From Hyaloperonospora brassicae (Eukaryota > Oomycota > Peronosporomycetes > Peronosporales > Peronosporaceae): a stretch of DNA of 64,000 bases. The notes under the pieces were generated by a model. It ran no database searches. It had not been told where the DNA came from and saw nothing but the letters and a program-made list of their open reading frames with translations. Below are positions 33,009 to 44,568 of the stretch, piece by piece. The stretch's first letter is position 1. Every line of letters begins with the position of its first letter. Made by a program: the position numbers and the translations under genes. The stretch spans positions 1 through 64,000 of the forward strand of contig CANTFL010000417.1 of NCBI GenBank assembly GCA_947650285.1, in the 5' to 3' direction.

Positions 33009-34119
33009 GGCCACGACTAGGGGAACACCCCACTTTCTCTAGGGGCACAACCCATTTTTGCTACAGACAAGCCCGCCGGCTAAAATGATAAAAGGACTTT
33101 ACATTTTATAGTGCAGAATAAAATGCGCGTACGGTACAGTACAATTGTATGTAGAAGCAACCAGCCGAATAGCTAAAGGTGTTTGGACTAGGGATCTGGC
33201 GATTAAGGAGGTGAATTCCATCTACAGCATAGGAAAAGAACATGTCTATAATACCTTTCTTCGACGTGTAATTGCGTCTATGTCCCATCATACTCATACT
33301 CATACAATACGACTCAAAACATCGGATATTAACACACACCAGCTGAACTTACAAAATGGCGTACGAAAGCCTGATAGTAAAAAAACTGTTGCTGGAATAG
33401 CTTCACCCCCCCCCCACCTGCCGCCCTTAACGGCACCAGATTACTTTCCAGGAACAAAATGAGAACAACCTTAAACGTTTTGCGGCTACCCAAGGGTATG
33501 CCATCTTCATCGCCAGATCAAAGAAAACGAAGTGGGGTCTGCAACTGGTCTACTTCAAGTGCGATCGTGGTGGTACCTAAAGAACATTCATAACACCAGC
33601 GACGGTGAAAGGAAACAACGAGATTTTAGCATTTTCATGATATACTTCTTGCGGAATTGTTTTTTGTATCTTCTTACCTGAAATGATCTGCCCGAAGTGA
33701 GACATTTAACGGTATGTACCGGCACATACCTCGTCACAGACGGTAGAATCAAGGTCCACACATACTGCAAGCGATATGTGTTTGCCCGTGCCTGTCTCGG
33801 CAAAAAAACGTCTGAAAACGAGTCGTTGCCACTGCCGATGGTCAGGTCACTCGGCATCGTACCATCGGATTGATTACCGTGTTCGAGACAGTCGAGATAT
33901 CAGCAGCCATTGCTCGTTGGGATATCGCCCTAACCACGATGGATTGAGAGAATCTCGCGCAAGAGTGGATCTGCCGTATCGGGTTAGGAGATAGGAAGCA
34001 GTAGTAAGTGACTACGTGTTATACATATTGTTCTTCACTATAAATGTGAAGTCCTTTTTATCATTTTAGGCGATCGGGTGTGCCCGTAGCAAAAGTGGGG
34101 TGTGCCCCTAGTCGTGGCC
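33009..34119. mobile_element. Terminal-inverted-repeat transposon, Mutator-like, non-autonomous
   Basis: The ends are inverted copies starting GGCCACGACTAGGGG. The left arm runs to about 33119 and the right arm back to about 34032, sharing further blocks such as TAAAATGATAAAA and the following GGACTT. The left arm has a roughly 24-bp subterminal duplication (two CTAGGGG blocks). The nine bases TAATTACTA flank both sides (33000-33008 and 34120-34128). Long inverted repeats with a 9-bp duplication are the hallmark of Mutator-like elements. The interior has no transposase core but keeps a short FAR1-like zinc-finger remnant, which agrees with this class. Confidence 0.75.
33473..33580 (+). pseudogene. 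FAR1-like DNA-binding domain remnant in TIR element
   Basis: One plus-strand frame reads KRFAATQGYAIFIARSKKTK then LVYFKCDRGG before a stop at 33578. The pattern of F-A-x-x-x-G-Y-A, R-S-K-K-T, and F-x-C-D-R-G-G is the N-terminal zinc-finger (FAR1/WRKY-GCM1 type) of oomycete Mutator-like transposases. Only about 35 residues remain and no catalytic domain follows. Confidence 0.6.
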
Positions 34120-34128
34120 TAATTACTA
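34120..34128. repeat. 9-bp target duplication TAATTACTA (right)
   Basis: Partner of 33000-33008. Confidence 0.7.
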
Positions 34129-37100
34129 TTGGTACATATTCACACATTTCAAATGCATTCGATACAGACACACAATCTGCATCCAAACGAATTCGGCGCA
34201 AGAATCCAAAACTAAAGCAGTTTAGGCGCCAATTATATATCCACACCTTCACTGAGACCCTGACGATTCATACGATTCTGATCCAAACTAAATTGGTTTC
34301 CATTGAAGTAACTCTGTAACCATATTGCTAATCTGGCAGAGATCCTCCCGAACCTTATAAAGATTTTTAACCATGTTATATGAAGGCATCGTGTTGTCAT
34401 CACCGCGGCATTTCCATTAACACGTCGCTCGTATCCCTCATATGTGTCTACCACCTTTAAGTCGATTTGACATATTGATCTATTTTGGCCGACCATCACC
34501 AGTACTCACATTTTTCTAAAATGTTACGCCGTAATCGTATTGCATCATGTATCTGGGTTCGCAGTATATGTCGATATATTTATTTGTGCAAATAAATGCC
34601 CTGTTCAGCTGAAGTCCCACGACGCACCAGCCTATTTGGCCATATATTCGATCAGAAAACCCGTTATTTAGTGCTAGCCGCTCGTAATGAGTCGTGGAAA
34701 CGATGTCACCATTTAAGAATAAACGGAGTCGCTGTTGAAAGACGTTTTTATTAGATGCAAGGTATATTATCGAAAAAAAACTAGCTCACATGCGCATTTT
34801 TATACTTGAAACACCCCGAATGCGGGCTTAAATCGCCTCAATTTTGCCCCACAGCGCATTACTGCTCGTGTAGGGCACAGTAGCGATCGCAACTTAGCGC
34901 AATCCTTCTTGCATAGGGTGCATCAGTAACCGCCACGTCTAGTAGTACTTACTCATCCATCGCTCACCATATTCTTTCAGGCCGAGACGCTGACGCATGG
35001 ATGTTGTATTGTATAGCATGATTCATAAGTAGCCGGCATTTCATTTACATCTGCTTATATTAATCACGGTTATCGTTCTCCATACAATAAGCACAAATGA
35101 TCAGTAGTTTGCTATTCTTCTTTGCTTTTATGTGTTTGTGTAGTTGTATCACGTGTCTACAAGGTCATCAACATCGATACTCACAATGCGTATAAGTGGA
35201 CGGCTCCTAGTTTAAAAAAGATTCATGTTGTTCAGATAGATGACACAGTTTCCCCATATGGAATTGTGCACCTCACGGTAAAAAATGACAGTCAAAACTA
35301 ACATTATTTATATCTGTGTGTAGAGGTACTAAAATCGGAAGGAAAGGGTTGAACAATGAAGGATAGAAATATTATATAAATCACATAGTTAGACACAAAT
35401 TATTGCTATAAGGAGTACAAAAAAAGCATCGGAGTATGACTTGTTCTCAACTCTTCGAATCATTTTTGCTTCAAATAATCACTTCTACTGCTTAAGTGTC
35501 TCCCTTTTCGCTCGTCTATACTTAATAAGTACATATGATGGCTGATGTAACGGTTTTTCTGCTGACTTATTGTGTGTCTTCAACCGCCACTGCAGAAGGT
35601 CTCTCAAGAAAATACGCTCTCGGCCTTATTCTTACAAGAAGGAAAGTTGAATATGGAACAAGCATATACGATGAGAAAGGCACACTAGCTGAAAAGTGCA
35701 TCATAGCATAGTATTTATAATCCGAGATACAACAACATCATTGGACCGCTCCATGAAAACAGTGCACCACCAACGTAAAGTGTAAGACCTAAAAAGACGT
35801 GTATGTGAGTTCAAGTACATAGATGTACGTATACACCTTCTTCCTTAAATCTTGAGTTTCATCATAAGATTTTGTCATGACCTACCCTGTCGCATAACGT
35901 GATTTCAAAAAAAATGGTGCATTAACGCTTATTTTTGCGCAATGCGTGTCGACCTCGCGACCTAACACACACAATAGTATACGGCCGCATTGATGTGCTG
36001 CAAACCCGAATTAGCCCAAGATACTTCTTAGGTATGGGAATGCTTGCTTGCGACACGTTTTACCGCTAGCGCTGTAGCATCTACGCATATGTATCCATTA
36101 AATTCAGCTGTGTAATTAACAGCTTACCATCGTGCAAAAGAATATACCTATGGATATAAAAGCCCGACCCATACCTTCGAAATCGCCGAAAATGCTAAAC
36201 CTCCGTCAAGTTGCTATGAAATATGAATCAATCATCGATAAGATCGGTATTGTTCGAGGAGATTATACGCATGTAAGCGTTCGAGGGTAAAAGATACATC
36301 GCTAGTGCAAATGTCATTTTGTCAGCTGGATCGGTGTTCTTGTTCCATCTTGCGGTGCTTTATGTATTGAGATTATGTGTAACGTTTCTCCCTTTTTTTA
36401 ATGTCGTGATTATTTCGTGATGTTATGCATGTAACCTTCGAGAAATCGTGCTGACATTGAGATAGGATGTTGCTCCAGCCCAAATATCGAAACAATTAGT
36501 AAGTGCCATGTAAACCGGGATCGTTTCTCACATAGTAACGATTGGACGGCAAAATGCGAGCCTGATGCAGACTATAGTTGCTGAATAATAGTATGCAGGT
36601 AACGGAACTTGCTTCTGCGTTGTGCAGGGGTTGCGCAGAGGAGATGATGATGATGCATCTTATGACAGGTTGATGTAACATTGGTATTCAGCCATGTTTA
36701 GCACTATCGATCAAACCGTCTTGTTCTGATCTAACACCGTGACCCATTTGTATCTTTTGTTTACCTAAATTTGACCCATTGTGCAATTTCACCTGATCTG
36801 CAAAAAGAGCACAAAAAGTGTTTATCCTATAATTAACGCGCAATATTTAGCACTCATATTTTTCCCTTCGAAGCAACACAGACGACGCTGCATGTTGCTG
36901 ATGGAATGATCTAGTACATGAACGCGTTGGGACGGTAGTCTAGAGCTTATGAGAAAATCGGTTGTAGTGGTCAAACTCGTCTCGTATTGATATGCATGCC
37001 CTGAATCGCATGAAAGCGCACCGGTATGACCAGTGCCGCCAAAGTCTTCGCTCAGACCATGTGTTTCTTGATGCTGCACGTGTTCCAATGTAGCGAGATT

Positions 37101-37436
37101 CAGATGAGGTTGAAGATGCAGCAGCACGGCTGAGGTTTTTGCAAAGCTGTCGTTGTAGTTACTCGCTTTTGTGGACGTACCGGGAAGAGTGTGCGGTTCA
37201 CGACGGCCAGCAACAGTCACCTTCGTAAGCTGGATCCAGGCCGGCACAGAGAAAATCGGCGTGTTCGCTCGACCAAGGTGATTGAGTTGGCGTGCCGTTT
37301 GTTATACGTTATCAGTACATACAGCTGAAGAAAAGGATATATTGCGATACGAGCTCGCCTAATCCAAACTACGACACAAGTTCAACATGCTTGAGGTTGG
37401 ATTTTCGTGCGACTTGAAGCCGTCGTTTCACTTGTT
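34129..37436. other. AT-rich spacer between the Copia copies
   Basis: No recognisable gene. The largest frame is a minus-strand one at 36822-37247 (141 codons, e.g. HLQPHLNLATLEHVQHQETH). It matches no family I know and may be chance or a decayed exon. No inverted repeat or tRNA was noticed. Confidence 0.4.
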
Positions 37437-37441
37437 ACTTT
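37437..37441. repeat. Target-site duplication ACTTT (left)
   Basis: ACTTT repeats at 42245-42249, directly flanking copy B. Confidence 0.9.
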
Positions 37442-37695
37442 TGTTGATGTGTGCACTGTCAATGCACGGTCAACAAAGCCAACTGTGATTTGCTACGCAC
37501 AAGTGACAAGACAGCGATGATACGACAGGGTGTAAACGGTTCACGTGCAGTCTGATGATTCTAGAACTACCTTGAGTGTATGTTCTAGAATCCATCAAGA
37601 TCAGGGAAAGCTACAAGGTAGAAGAAGATAACACGACGAGTAAGTTCATAGGAAAACTAATTCAATACACTTTCCAATTTTCCTTCGACATAACA
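37442..37695 (+). repeat. Copia B 5' LTR
   Basis: 254 bp, TGTT...AACA. An 11-bp perfect inverted repeat (37557-37567 and 37582-37592, 14-nt loop) holds two TTCTAGAA boxes at 37559-37566 and 37583-37590, which match the nTTCnnGAAn heat-shock-element dyad. Confidence 0.95.
37557..37592 (+). promoter_or_regulatory. Paired TTCTAGAA (HSE-like) boxes in Copia LTR
   Basis: Two nTTCnnGAAn dyads, 24 bp apart, sit in arms of a perfect 11-bp inverted repeat. The same arrangement is in all four Copia LTRs of the window. Heat-shock factor binds such dyads, so heat or stress control of the LTR promoter is a possible reading. An RNA or DNA hairpin role is the alternative. Confidence 0.45.
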
Positions 37696-37707
37696 GGTTA
37701 TGAGCCC
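37696..37707 (+). other. Primer binding site, half tRNA-iMet type (copy B)
   Basis: GGTTATGAGCCC follows the 5' LTR directly and is complementary to the initiator tRNA-Met anticodon arm. It is identical to copy A. Confidence 0.75.
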
Positions 37708-37741
37708 AAAAGCTTAAGGACCTCTGCCAGAAGCCAGTACG

Positions 37742-40700
37742 ATGAAGAAACCCGATGACCTGCTTGGAACAGACAACTACTTCCATTGGGAATTCAATAT
37801 GAAGATGACACTTGCGAGGAAGGGCCTGCTAGAGCACATCTTGGAAGTGAAGTCGGAGCAGGAGATGACGGAGGATTAGAAGGTCAAGGACATGAAGGCG
37901 TTTGCTATTATTGCTCAAGGGATCGAAGTAAAGCATCAGACGAAGATCCGACATGCTCGCACTGCGAAGGAAGCATGGGAAACACTACGCGACTACTACA
38001 ACAAGACAAACCTTCAGAATCGAGTGGCACTGACACGTCGATTGCACGAATTTCGTATGGATGAGGGAGGCGACATGGTGAGCCACCTCGACCGTTTCGA
38101 TGAACTTGTTTTGAGTATGGAGGCGGTGGGCGATACCATGGACGACGCACTCCAGATGACAGTTCTGCTGAGTAGCTTACCGGCAGAGTACGAGATGATT
38201 GTGTCCATCATTGAGAATTCCATGGGTGTGACGATGGTGGATGTGAAAGAAAAGCTGTTGAAGGAACACAAGAAGAAGCAGCAGCAAGAGGTCTCCGAAG
38301 GAGCTTTCCGCGTTGGTCGTGGAGGCCATAAACAGGATCGTGGTCGTGGAATGCGCAAACAACGTGGTGCAGAAAAGAGCTGGAAGAAGAAACAGCCGTT
38401 TCGTGGGAAGTGTCACCGCTGTAACAAGATCGGACACAAGCAGTTTGAGTGCCGATCTGCCGCCAAGAATGATGGAAATGAAATGGCGTTCACGGCCACA
38501 AACGAATTAAAAAAAGGATGGTTGTTGGACAGCGGCGCCTCGTCACATATGACCCCAGCCGAAGAAGATTTCTTTGAGTACGAGAAATTGAGAGAAGCCA
38601 TTCAAGTTCGCGTTGCCGATGGTGCGGTCATGAATGCAATTGGACGAGGAAGCATTCGATTTCGCTGTACGAATGGTACAGCAGTGACTGTGAATGAAGT
38701 ATTGCACATTCCAACGCTGGACAGACGACTACTAGCGGTGCCCAAGATCGTCCAGCGTGGGTACAACGTTCGATTCGGTGAAAAATACTGCGGTATCTAC
38801 AAGGATAATGTGTTGATGATTTCTGCGAAGCGCATGAGAAGCGTGTACACTCTTGATGTGGAGTATGAGCACGCGATGTTGGTAGAACATGAAGACGCTG
38901 GTAACAAGTGGGAGCTGTGGCATGCACGAATGGGTCACATTAGCCACAACAAGTTTAAAAAGACAAAGGAGGCTACGGAAGGACTACCGAATGTAGTACC
39001 TGACACGAACAAGAATTTGTGTGGAGGGTGTCTACAAGGGAAACTGTGTGTCGCGAGTTTTCCACAAGAGTCGAAGACAAAGACAACGCAGCCACTGCAG
39101 CTTATTCACTCTGACGTCATGGGCCCTATGAAGAACCCAACTCCTGGTGGGTCACGATACGTATTGTCTCTCGTGGACGATTTTTCAAGATTAGTGACTG
39201 TATATTTTCTGAAGTCCAAGAGTGAAGTACTGTCGAAGTTCATTGAATTTCGGACCGAGATGGAGCAGCAGTGTGGATTTCGTATTAAGGCCATACGTAC
39301 TGACAATGGCGGTGAATACAAAAACAAGAGGTTTGCTTCGTACTGCAAGAAACACGGCATCATCCATCAGAAGACAGTACCCTACAGTCCTCAACAAAAC
39401 GGTGTTGCTGAACGGATGAACCGTACGATTGTTGAGACGGCCAGAAGCATGATGCATTACAAGCGGGTGGCAAAGAAGTGGTGGGCCGAAGCTGTGAATA
39501 CGGCGGTGTATTTACTTAACAGAACCACGAACTGCAATCACGAGGAGAAGACTCCTTTTGAACTGTGCTTTAAGACGAAGCCCGAAATTTCTCACCTACG
39601 TGTATTTGGTTCACTTGGATACGCACATATCGATGACTCAAAGCGCACGAAATTCGACGCGAAAGGGTTTCGCTGCATGCTGTTAGGATATGCAAGACAC
39701 ACCAAGGGTTACAGGGTGCTTGATCTGGAGACTGGTACGATCAAGATCAGTCGTTCGATCGCGTTAGATGAACGTGAAGTTAGTAACATTTACGAAGACA
39801 ATCCGGTTGTACCACACCCGAAGATGATAATAATACGACAAGATGACGATGATGGAGATCAACCAAGTAACTTGCAACAAGATGGTGATGAAGATGTTGA
39901 AATGGAAGAGCACGAAATTGTCGAAGATGTGAAGATGGAAGTACCGAGTTCTGACAATGACATCAGTAACACACCTTCGAGTGAGACAAGCAATCATTAT
40001 CTTGCAAGAAATATGAACAACGAACAACATCAACACACTTCCCAAGTAATTCAACAAGGACCTCGTCACCAAGAACTCGAATTACACAATCCGCACGACT
40101 CTGGAGCGATGGTGTTCCGTCCACAACTTAAGCGTCGTTCCGGTCGCGAGCATCAGTATCGTGTTCTTACCGACGATGCCAGTGGGAGAAGTGAATCCGG
40201 ACCACGAGGAGGTGTTGATGAAATGCTACCAATTGAGCAACCTGTTCAGCTCTTGTTGGAAGACAATAACACTAGTACCACAACAGAAAACAGCATTGTG
40301 CCATACAATGAAAACCATGAAGCCAGTGGGAGTGAAGATGACGAACCTCCTTCCAAGCGATCGCGAATAAACAGCGATGTGGCATTGATAGCAGAAGTTG
40401 CCATGATAGCTCGTGATTTACCTGGCTCTTATGCGGAGGCAGTGAATGGACCTGACAGATACCAATGGATTAAAGCTATTGAGAATGAATTTGCGGCTCA
40501 TGAGCGTAACAAGACGTGGACACCAATTGTACGCAAGCCTGGAATGAAACCAATTGGATCGAAGTGGGTATGGGCTAAAAAGAGTGATGGTCGATACAAA
40601 GCACGACTTGTGGAGCTCGGATTCCTGCAACAATATGGTATCAACTTTTTCGAGACGTACGCGGCTGTCGCCAGTATGAACTCCATCAGGATGCTATTGT

Positions 40701-41983
40701 CGATTTGCTGTGCAGCAGGATATGTGATCGACCAGCTTGATGTTGATACGGCCTACCTGAATGCCGACCTACAAGAAGAAGTATACTTGTTACCACCCAA
40801 AGGGATGAAAATTGGCAGCGAGTTTGTACTTAAATTGAATCGCGCGCTTTACGGACTTAAGCAGGCTGCAAATGCCTGGAATAAGACGATTCACAATGCA
40901 TTACTGGAGATGGGATTTGTCGCGTGCGGTGCTGATCGATGCATATACAAGATAAAGGATGGTGAAGGCTGGGCGTACGTGTGCTTATACGTTGATGATA
41001 TGATTGTGGCTGCAAAAGAAGCAACCACGGTACGCAAGGTGAAAGAACAAATCTCTCAGCGGTTTCAAACCAAATACCTTGGTCCAGTGAAGCACTTGCT
41101 TGGAATGGAAGTTATGTACGACCGAAAGAAGCGTGAGATGTTTATTTCGCAACAAAGATACATCGAGGAGACTGCAGACATGTTTGGACAGACTCAAGCC
41201 CGACCAACTGGTAACCCATGTGATCAGAGCATGAAACTGTCCAGCGCAAACAGTCCAAAGTCCGATGTCGAAAGACAAGCCATGAGTCGTACACCGTACC
41301 GCCAATTGCTGGGACGACTGCTGTTTATAGTGACCACGACCAGACCAGACGCAGCATTTCCTGTGAGCCAACTTGGACGATTTGCAGAAAACCCTGGCTC
41401 ACAACACTGGAAGGCACTGATCAAAGTGCTAAGATACCTCCGCTCGACGAGTGGTTTTGGATTACACTACAGTGTTGACAAACTACAGCAACAACTAACA
41501 GCGTATAGTGACGCCGATTGGGGAAACAGCTTGGACGACCGTCGATCGGTATCTGGTGTTTTGCTGGTGCTTAATGGAGGCCCTGTTATATTTAAGTCTA
41601 AGTACCAACGCACCGTTGCATTGAGTACTTCTGAGGCTGAATATATGGCGCTAAGCATGTGCACTCAAGACATACTATGGGCAAGGATGTTAATGGCTGA
41701 CCTCGGATTCGAGCAGAAGAATCCTACTGTCATCTACGAGGATAATCAAGGAGCCATTGCTCTCGCAACAAACCCAGGATACCATGCGCGGACTAAACAC
41801 GTAGACATACGTCACCACTTTGTCCGAGAGAAAGTTCTGGCCGGTGATATAAAGGTGATCTACAAGGAGACGGAACATCAACTTGCCGACATACTAACGA
41901 AGGCACTCGGCACCAAGCGATTTCAGTACCTCCGTGCCGGAATGGACATCAAGGTACGTGATGGATCCGAGCATCAACAGTGA
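37742..41983 (+). pseudogene. Copia Gag-Pol with stop at codon 46
   Basis: Aligned by eye to copy A, this is a 1,413-residue frame with TGG (Trp46) changed to TAG at 37877-37879. An ATG at 37892 could still give a 1,363-residue product lacking the first 50 residues of Gag. Downstream domains are complete: zinc knuckle, D-S-G protease, D-D-E integrase, YVDD reverse transcriptase and RNase H. About ten amino acids differ from copy A, including a non-conservative D-to-Y four residues before the G-P-V-K-H-L-L-G-M block, and A-to-E in the R-L-V-A-L-G-F motif of the reverse transcriptase fingers. These may impair function in addition to the stop. Confidence 0.93.
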
Positions 41984-41990
41984 GTGGGAG
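41980..41990 (+). other. Polypurine tract of Copia B
   Basis: GTGAGTGGGAG lies directly before the 3' LTR and includes the Gag-Pol stop codon. The same sequence is next to the 3' LTR of copy A at 28151-28161 on the minus strand. Confidence 0.6.
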
Positions 41991-42244
41991 TGTTGATGTG
42001 TGCACTGTCAATGCACGGTCAACAAAGCCAACTGTGATTTGCTACGCACAAGTGACAAGACAGCGATGATACGACAGGGTGTAAACGGTTCACGTGCAGT
42101 CTGATGATTCTAGAACTACCTTGAGTGTATGTTCTAGAATCCATCAAGATCAGGGAAAGCTACAAGGTAGAAGAAGATAACACGACGAGTAAGTTCATAG
42201 GAAAACTAATTCAATACACTTTCCAATTTTCCTTCGACATAACA
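41991..42244 (+). repeat. Copia B 3' LTR
   Basis: 254 bp, identical by eye to 37442-37695. HSE-like boxes lie in arms 42106-42116 and 42131-42141. Confidence 0.95.
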
Positions 42245-42249
42245 ACTTT
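42245..42249. repeat. Target-site duplication ACTTT (right)
   Basis: Partner of 37437-37441. Confidence 0.9.
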
Positions 42250-42746
42250 CTGTGGCATACGAGCCGATTTACTTCAGCCAATACAGTAACTATGTTTTAG
42301 CAGCCGCTGAAGCAACTTCGCTTAAAGAGCGATTTGACTTTTCTGTGCAAAGTCAACACAGATTGACGACACTACACTCGTGCCTACTGCATAAAACGTG
42401 TCAGCGACGCTATCACTCGAGACCGTTCGCGTATCACTTCGTCACAGATTCATGGCTGAATCTCCAGCTAAACGCGGAACACCAACATGCGATTGCCCTT
42501 CCCCAAGTCCCGCATATTTCTACGAGCCGACACCAACTTTTGCATCGCAAGTCGCGTCACCCTGACAGTGTCGCACCGGCTAACTTGATTTGACCTGTGC
42601 GGCTCACGCCGGGCATGCTCCCGCCTTCCGCTTTTGATCACGAAAATTGTTTTGTTTTGTCATTGAGGTATATTTAGGTACGATGAAGACCTATAATATC
42701 CGCGCTTGAGTTGTGCTACAAGGCTTGCTCAGCAAATTTATAAGGG
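42250..42746. other. Flank of Copia B; open frame possibly split by the insertion
   Basis: A plus-strand frame is open from the Copia edge to the TGA near 42593. Once the element and one ACTTT are ignored, it stays in phase with an ATG at 37387 on the other side (about 132 codons in all). It matches no family I know. The minus strand here also looks protein-like but has several stops. Either may be chance. Confidence 0.25.
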
Positions 42747-43169
42747 TTAGCGTGGGTCGAGGGTGTTCCAAGTCAAATGTTGTTGCTCTTGGTAAAACCG
42801 AGCACGTGCCAAAGACAGTGTACGTCGTAGGTGCTGGGACCGCGGGCGCGCTATCTCGTGTACCAGAGCGGACGCGTTGTCCAGCCAATGTGAGCTGTCG
42901 TTCTGTAAATTGGGCTCGACCCATTGTATGATCGGTCTTCTTGATAAACCGTCGCACTGATGTGAGTGTTTGCTACCCATTGCAGCATCTGCCATCTTGT
43001 TGCGGTCTCGGTAGTGGTGTACCCAGCTGGCCACACCCAACTCGTGTGCCGTTAGTTGCGCTTGCCGGTATAGCGGCTGTAGGATTGACGATCTCGGCGG
43101 TCGACGATGTCGTAGTTGATTTATATTCAATTGGCTGTCCCCGACAACGGGTAGCGGGTACAAGCTCAT
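42747..43169 (-). pseudogene. LINE RNase H C-terminal fragment
   Basis: The minus-strand frame reads VVGDSQLNINQLRHRRPPRS (third catalytic strand with D) and later GVASWVHHYRDRNKMADAAM (the final H/D block with R-x-x-N-K-M-A-D). This is the second half of a LINE-type RNase H like the one at 1999-2316. After it comes a low-similarity tail. The first half of the domain and the reverse transcriptase are not visible upstream, so this is an isolated fragment. Confidence 0.6.
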
Positions 43170-44490
43170 GTTGCGTGCGTGCGGTTACGAGAATGGAGCC
43201 CGTTCAAGGGTGTCAGCGCATACCGCACATACGAGTAGCAAAGTCATTCCTATACACAAGCACGTTCCCGCTGCAATCAACGACAGTGGCAGGACGTTCT
43301 TGCTGTCAACAATGCAGATCTGCATTTATAGAGGCGAGCACTTCCACCGAGCCTAATTGCTCCGTAACATTGACGATGATCCCAATGAAGATGCTCCAGT
43401 CTGGTTTCGTTGAAGTGCTGGCGACGAATCGACAACCATCGGAGGTTTGATGCCATCGATTCCGTGTGAAGACGTGCCGTGGATTCACTCGTTAGGCGAC
43501 TAGCTTTGTGACCTCTTGAAAGTAAAGTACTGGTGACCTCGTGTAAGCAAAGTACTAGTCGTTGTCGGATCATAAGCCTACGAGTTTGTATTGGTCTGCG
43601 CAATATGGATAGCAATCACGTGACCTTGTCATTTTCAGCTCTGCATTGTCAAGTCGAATCGTCAATATATCTTCCAGACAGGGTTCAGCCCGTTCGCGTT
43701 GATTATCATGAAAAGAAAACGAGAAAGAGCGAATACGTATGTAGTCGATCAGCCGACGCCGGTGCATTATCGCTGACAGCCGTGACTTCATTAGCGAGGA
43801 CGTCGGCTGCAGTTGCCGACCTATTGATCATCATCAAGTGCACTTTTGTTTTTGGATGTGGTCCATCTCATGTGCTTCGCCAGAACGTGCACGGGCCCAC
43901 GCGGTCTAACAAAGATCAAGTTCTGTCACATGCTGCACCCTATAGAACGCGGCCGTATCGATTTATGGTCTGTCGCCTGTCCGCGGCCATCCCTTGCCGA
44001 TCACACCGAGTGATTCAATCATCATTACAGAACCTCCACCCCGGCCTGTACAACGCTCCACGCGACGATGCGCTTGGATAACGTGCGACACAACTGCACC
44101 GTCCTACACTGAGCGGGCTCTTTTGTCGTCCCTTCTTCGTTTGAGGAGTAGACACGGGTCCACAACATGTACAGAGCACGGTGCTAAATCATCTATCAGC
44201 GAGTGAACAAGTGCACCACCGAGAACCTCAGATGACACTGAACCTTAAAAGTAGAGGACCGAAAAGGCGGAGCGTGTGATGACACCCAGGCTACCGACTA
44301 TTGCAAAAAGGGCTTGGCGCGCAATGAACACGAGTACATTTTGGCGATTCGTCTACTTGAGCTGTGACAATCGTTTGGCTGGCTCCCCGAGGGACTACAT
44401 ATCTCAAGAGCTGTTAAATTTTCCATATCCTGGTTCGTTCTCGTCATGAGCCGGCGCGCTGCTTCACGTATCAACGTCTTTGGTTAGAGG
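43170..44490. other. No recognised gene; upstream region of pectin lyase
   Basis: Short overlapping frames on both strands without known motifs. Some may be remains of the LINE at 42.7-43.2 kb. Confidence 0.35.
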
Positions 44491-44507
44491 CCATTCTCCA
44501 AATTGCC
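44491..44507 (+). promoter_or_regulatory. Oomycete Inr + FPR-like core promoter
   Basis: CCATTCTCCAAATTGCC fits the oomycete initiator (Y-C-A-Y/T-T-Y-Y) followed by the flanking promoter region (A/T-rich with T-T-x-C). It sits 62-78 bp upstream of the pectin lyase ATG, a normal 5'-UTR length for these organisms. Transcription would begin near 44492. Confidence 0.6.
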
Positions 44508-44568
44508 TCGCAGTGCAGCACTCCCATCATCGGACACGACTCAACTTCCATCGATTGGTACCTACGTC

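Larger units (their letters stand above)
37442..42244 (+). mobile_element. Ty1/Copia retrotransposon (copy B), one nonsense codon
   Basis: Length is 4,803 bp, the same as copy A, in the opposite direction. The 254-bp LTRs (37442-37695 and 41991-42244) are identical by eye, and the target duplication ACTTT is perfect (37437-37441 and 42245-42249). The different target duplication shows an insertion independent of copy A. Gag-Pol carries TAG at codon 46. Confidence 0.97.
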
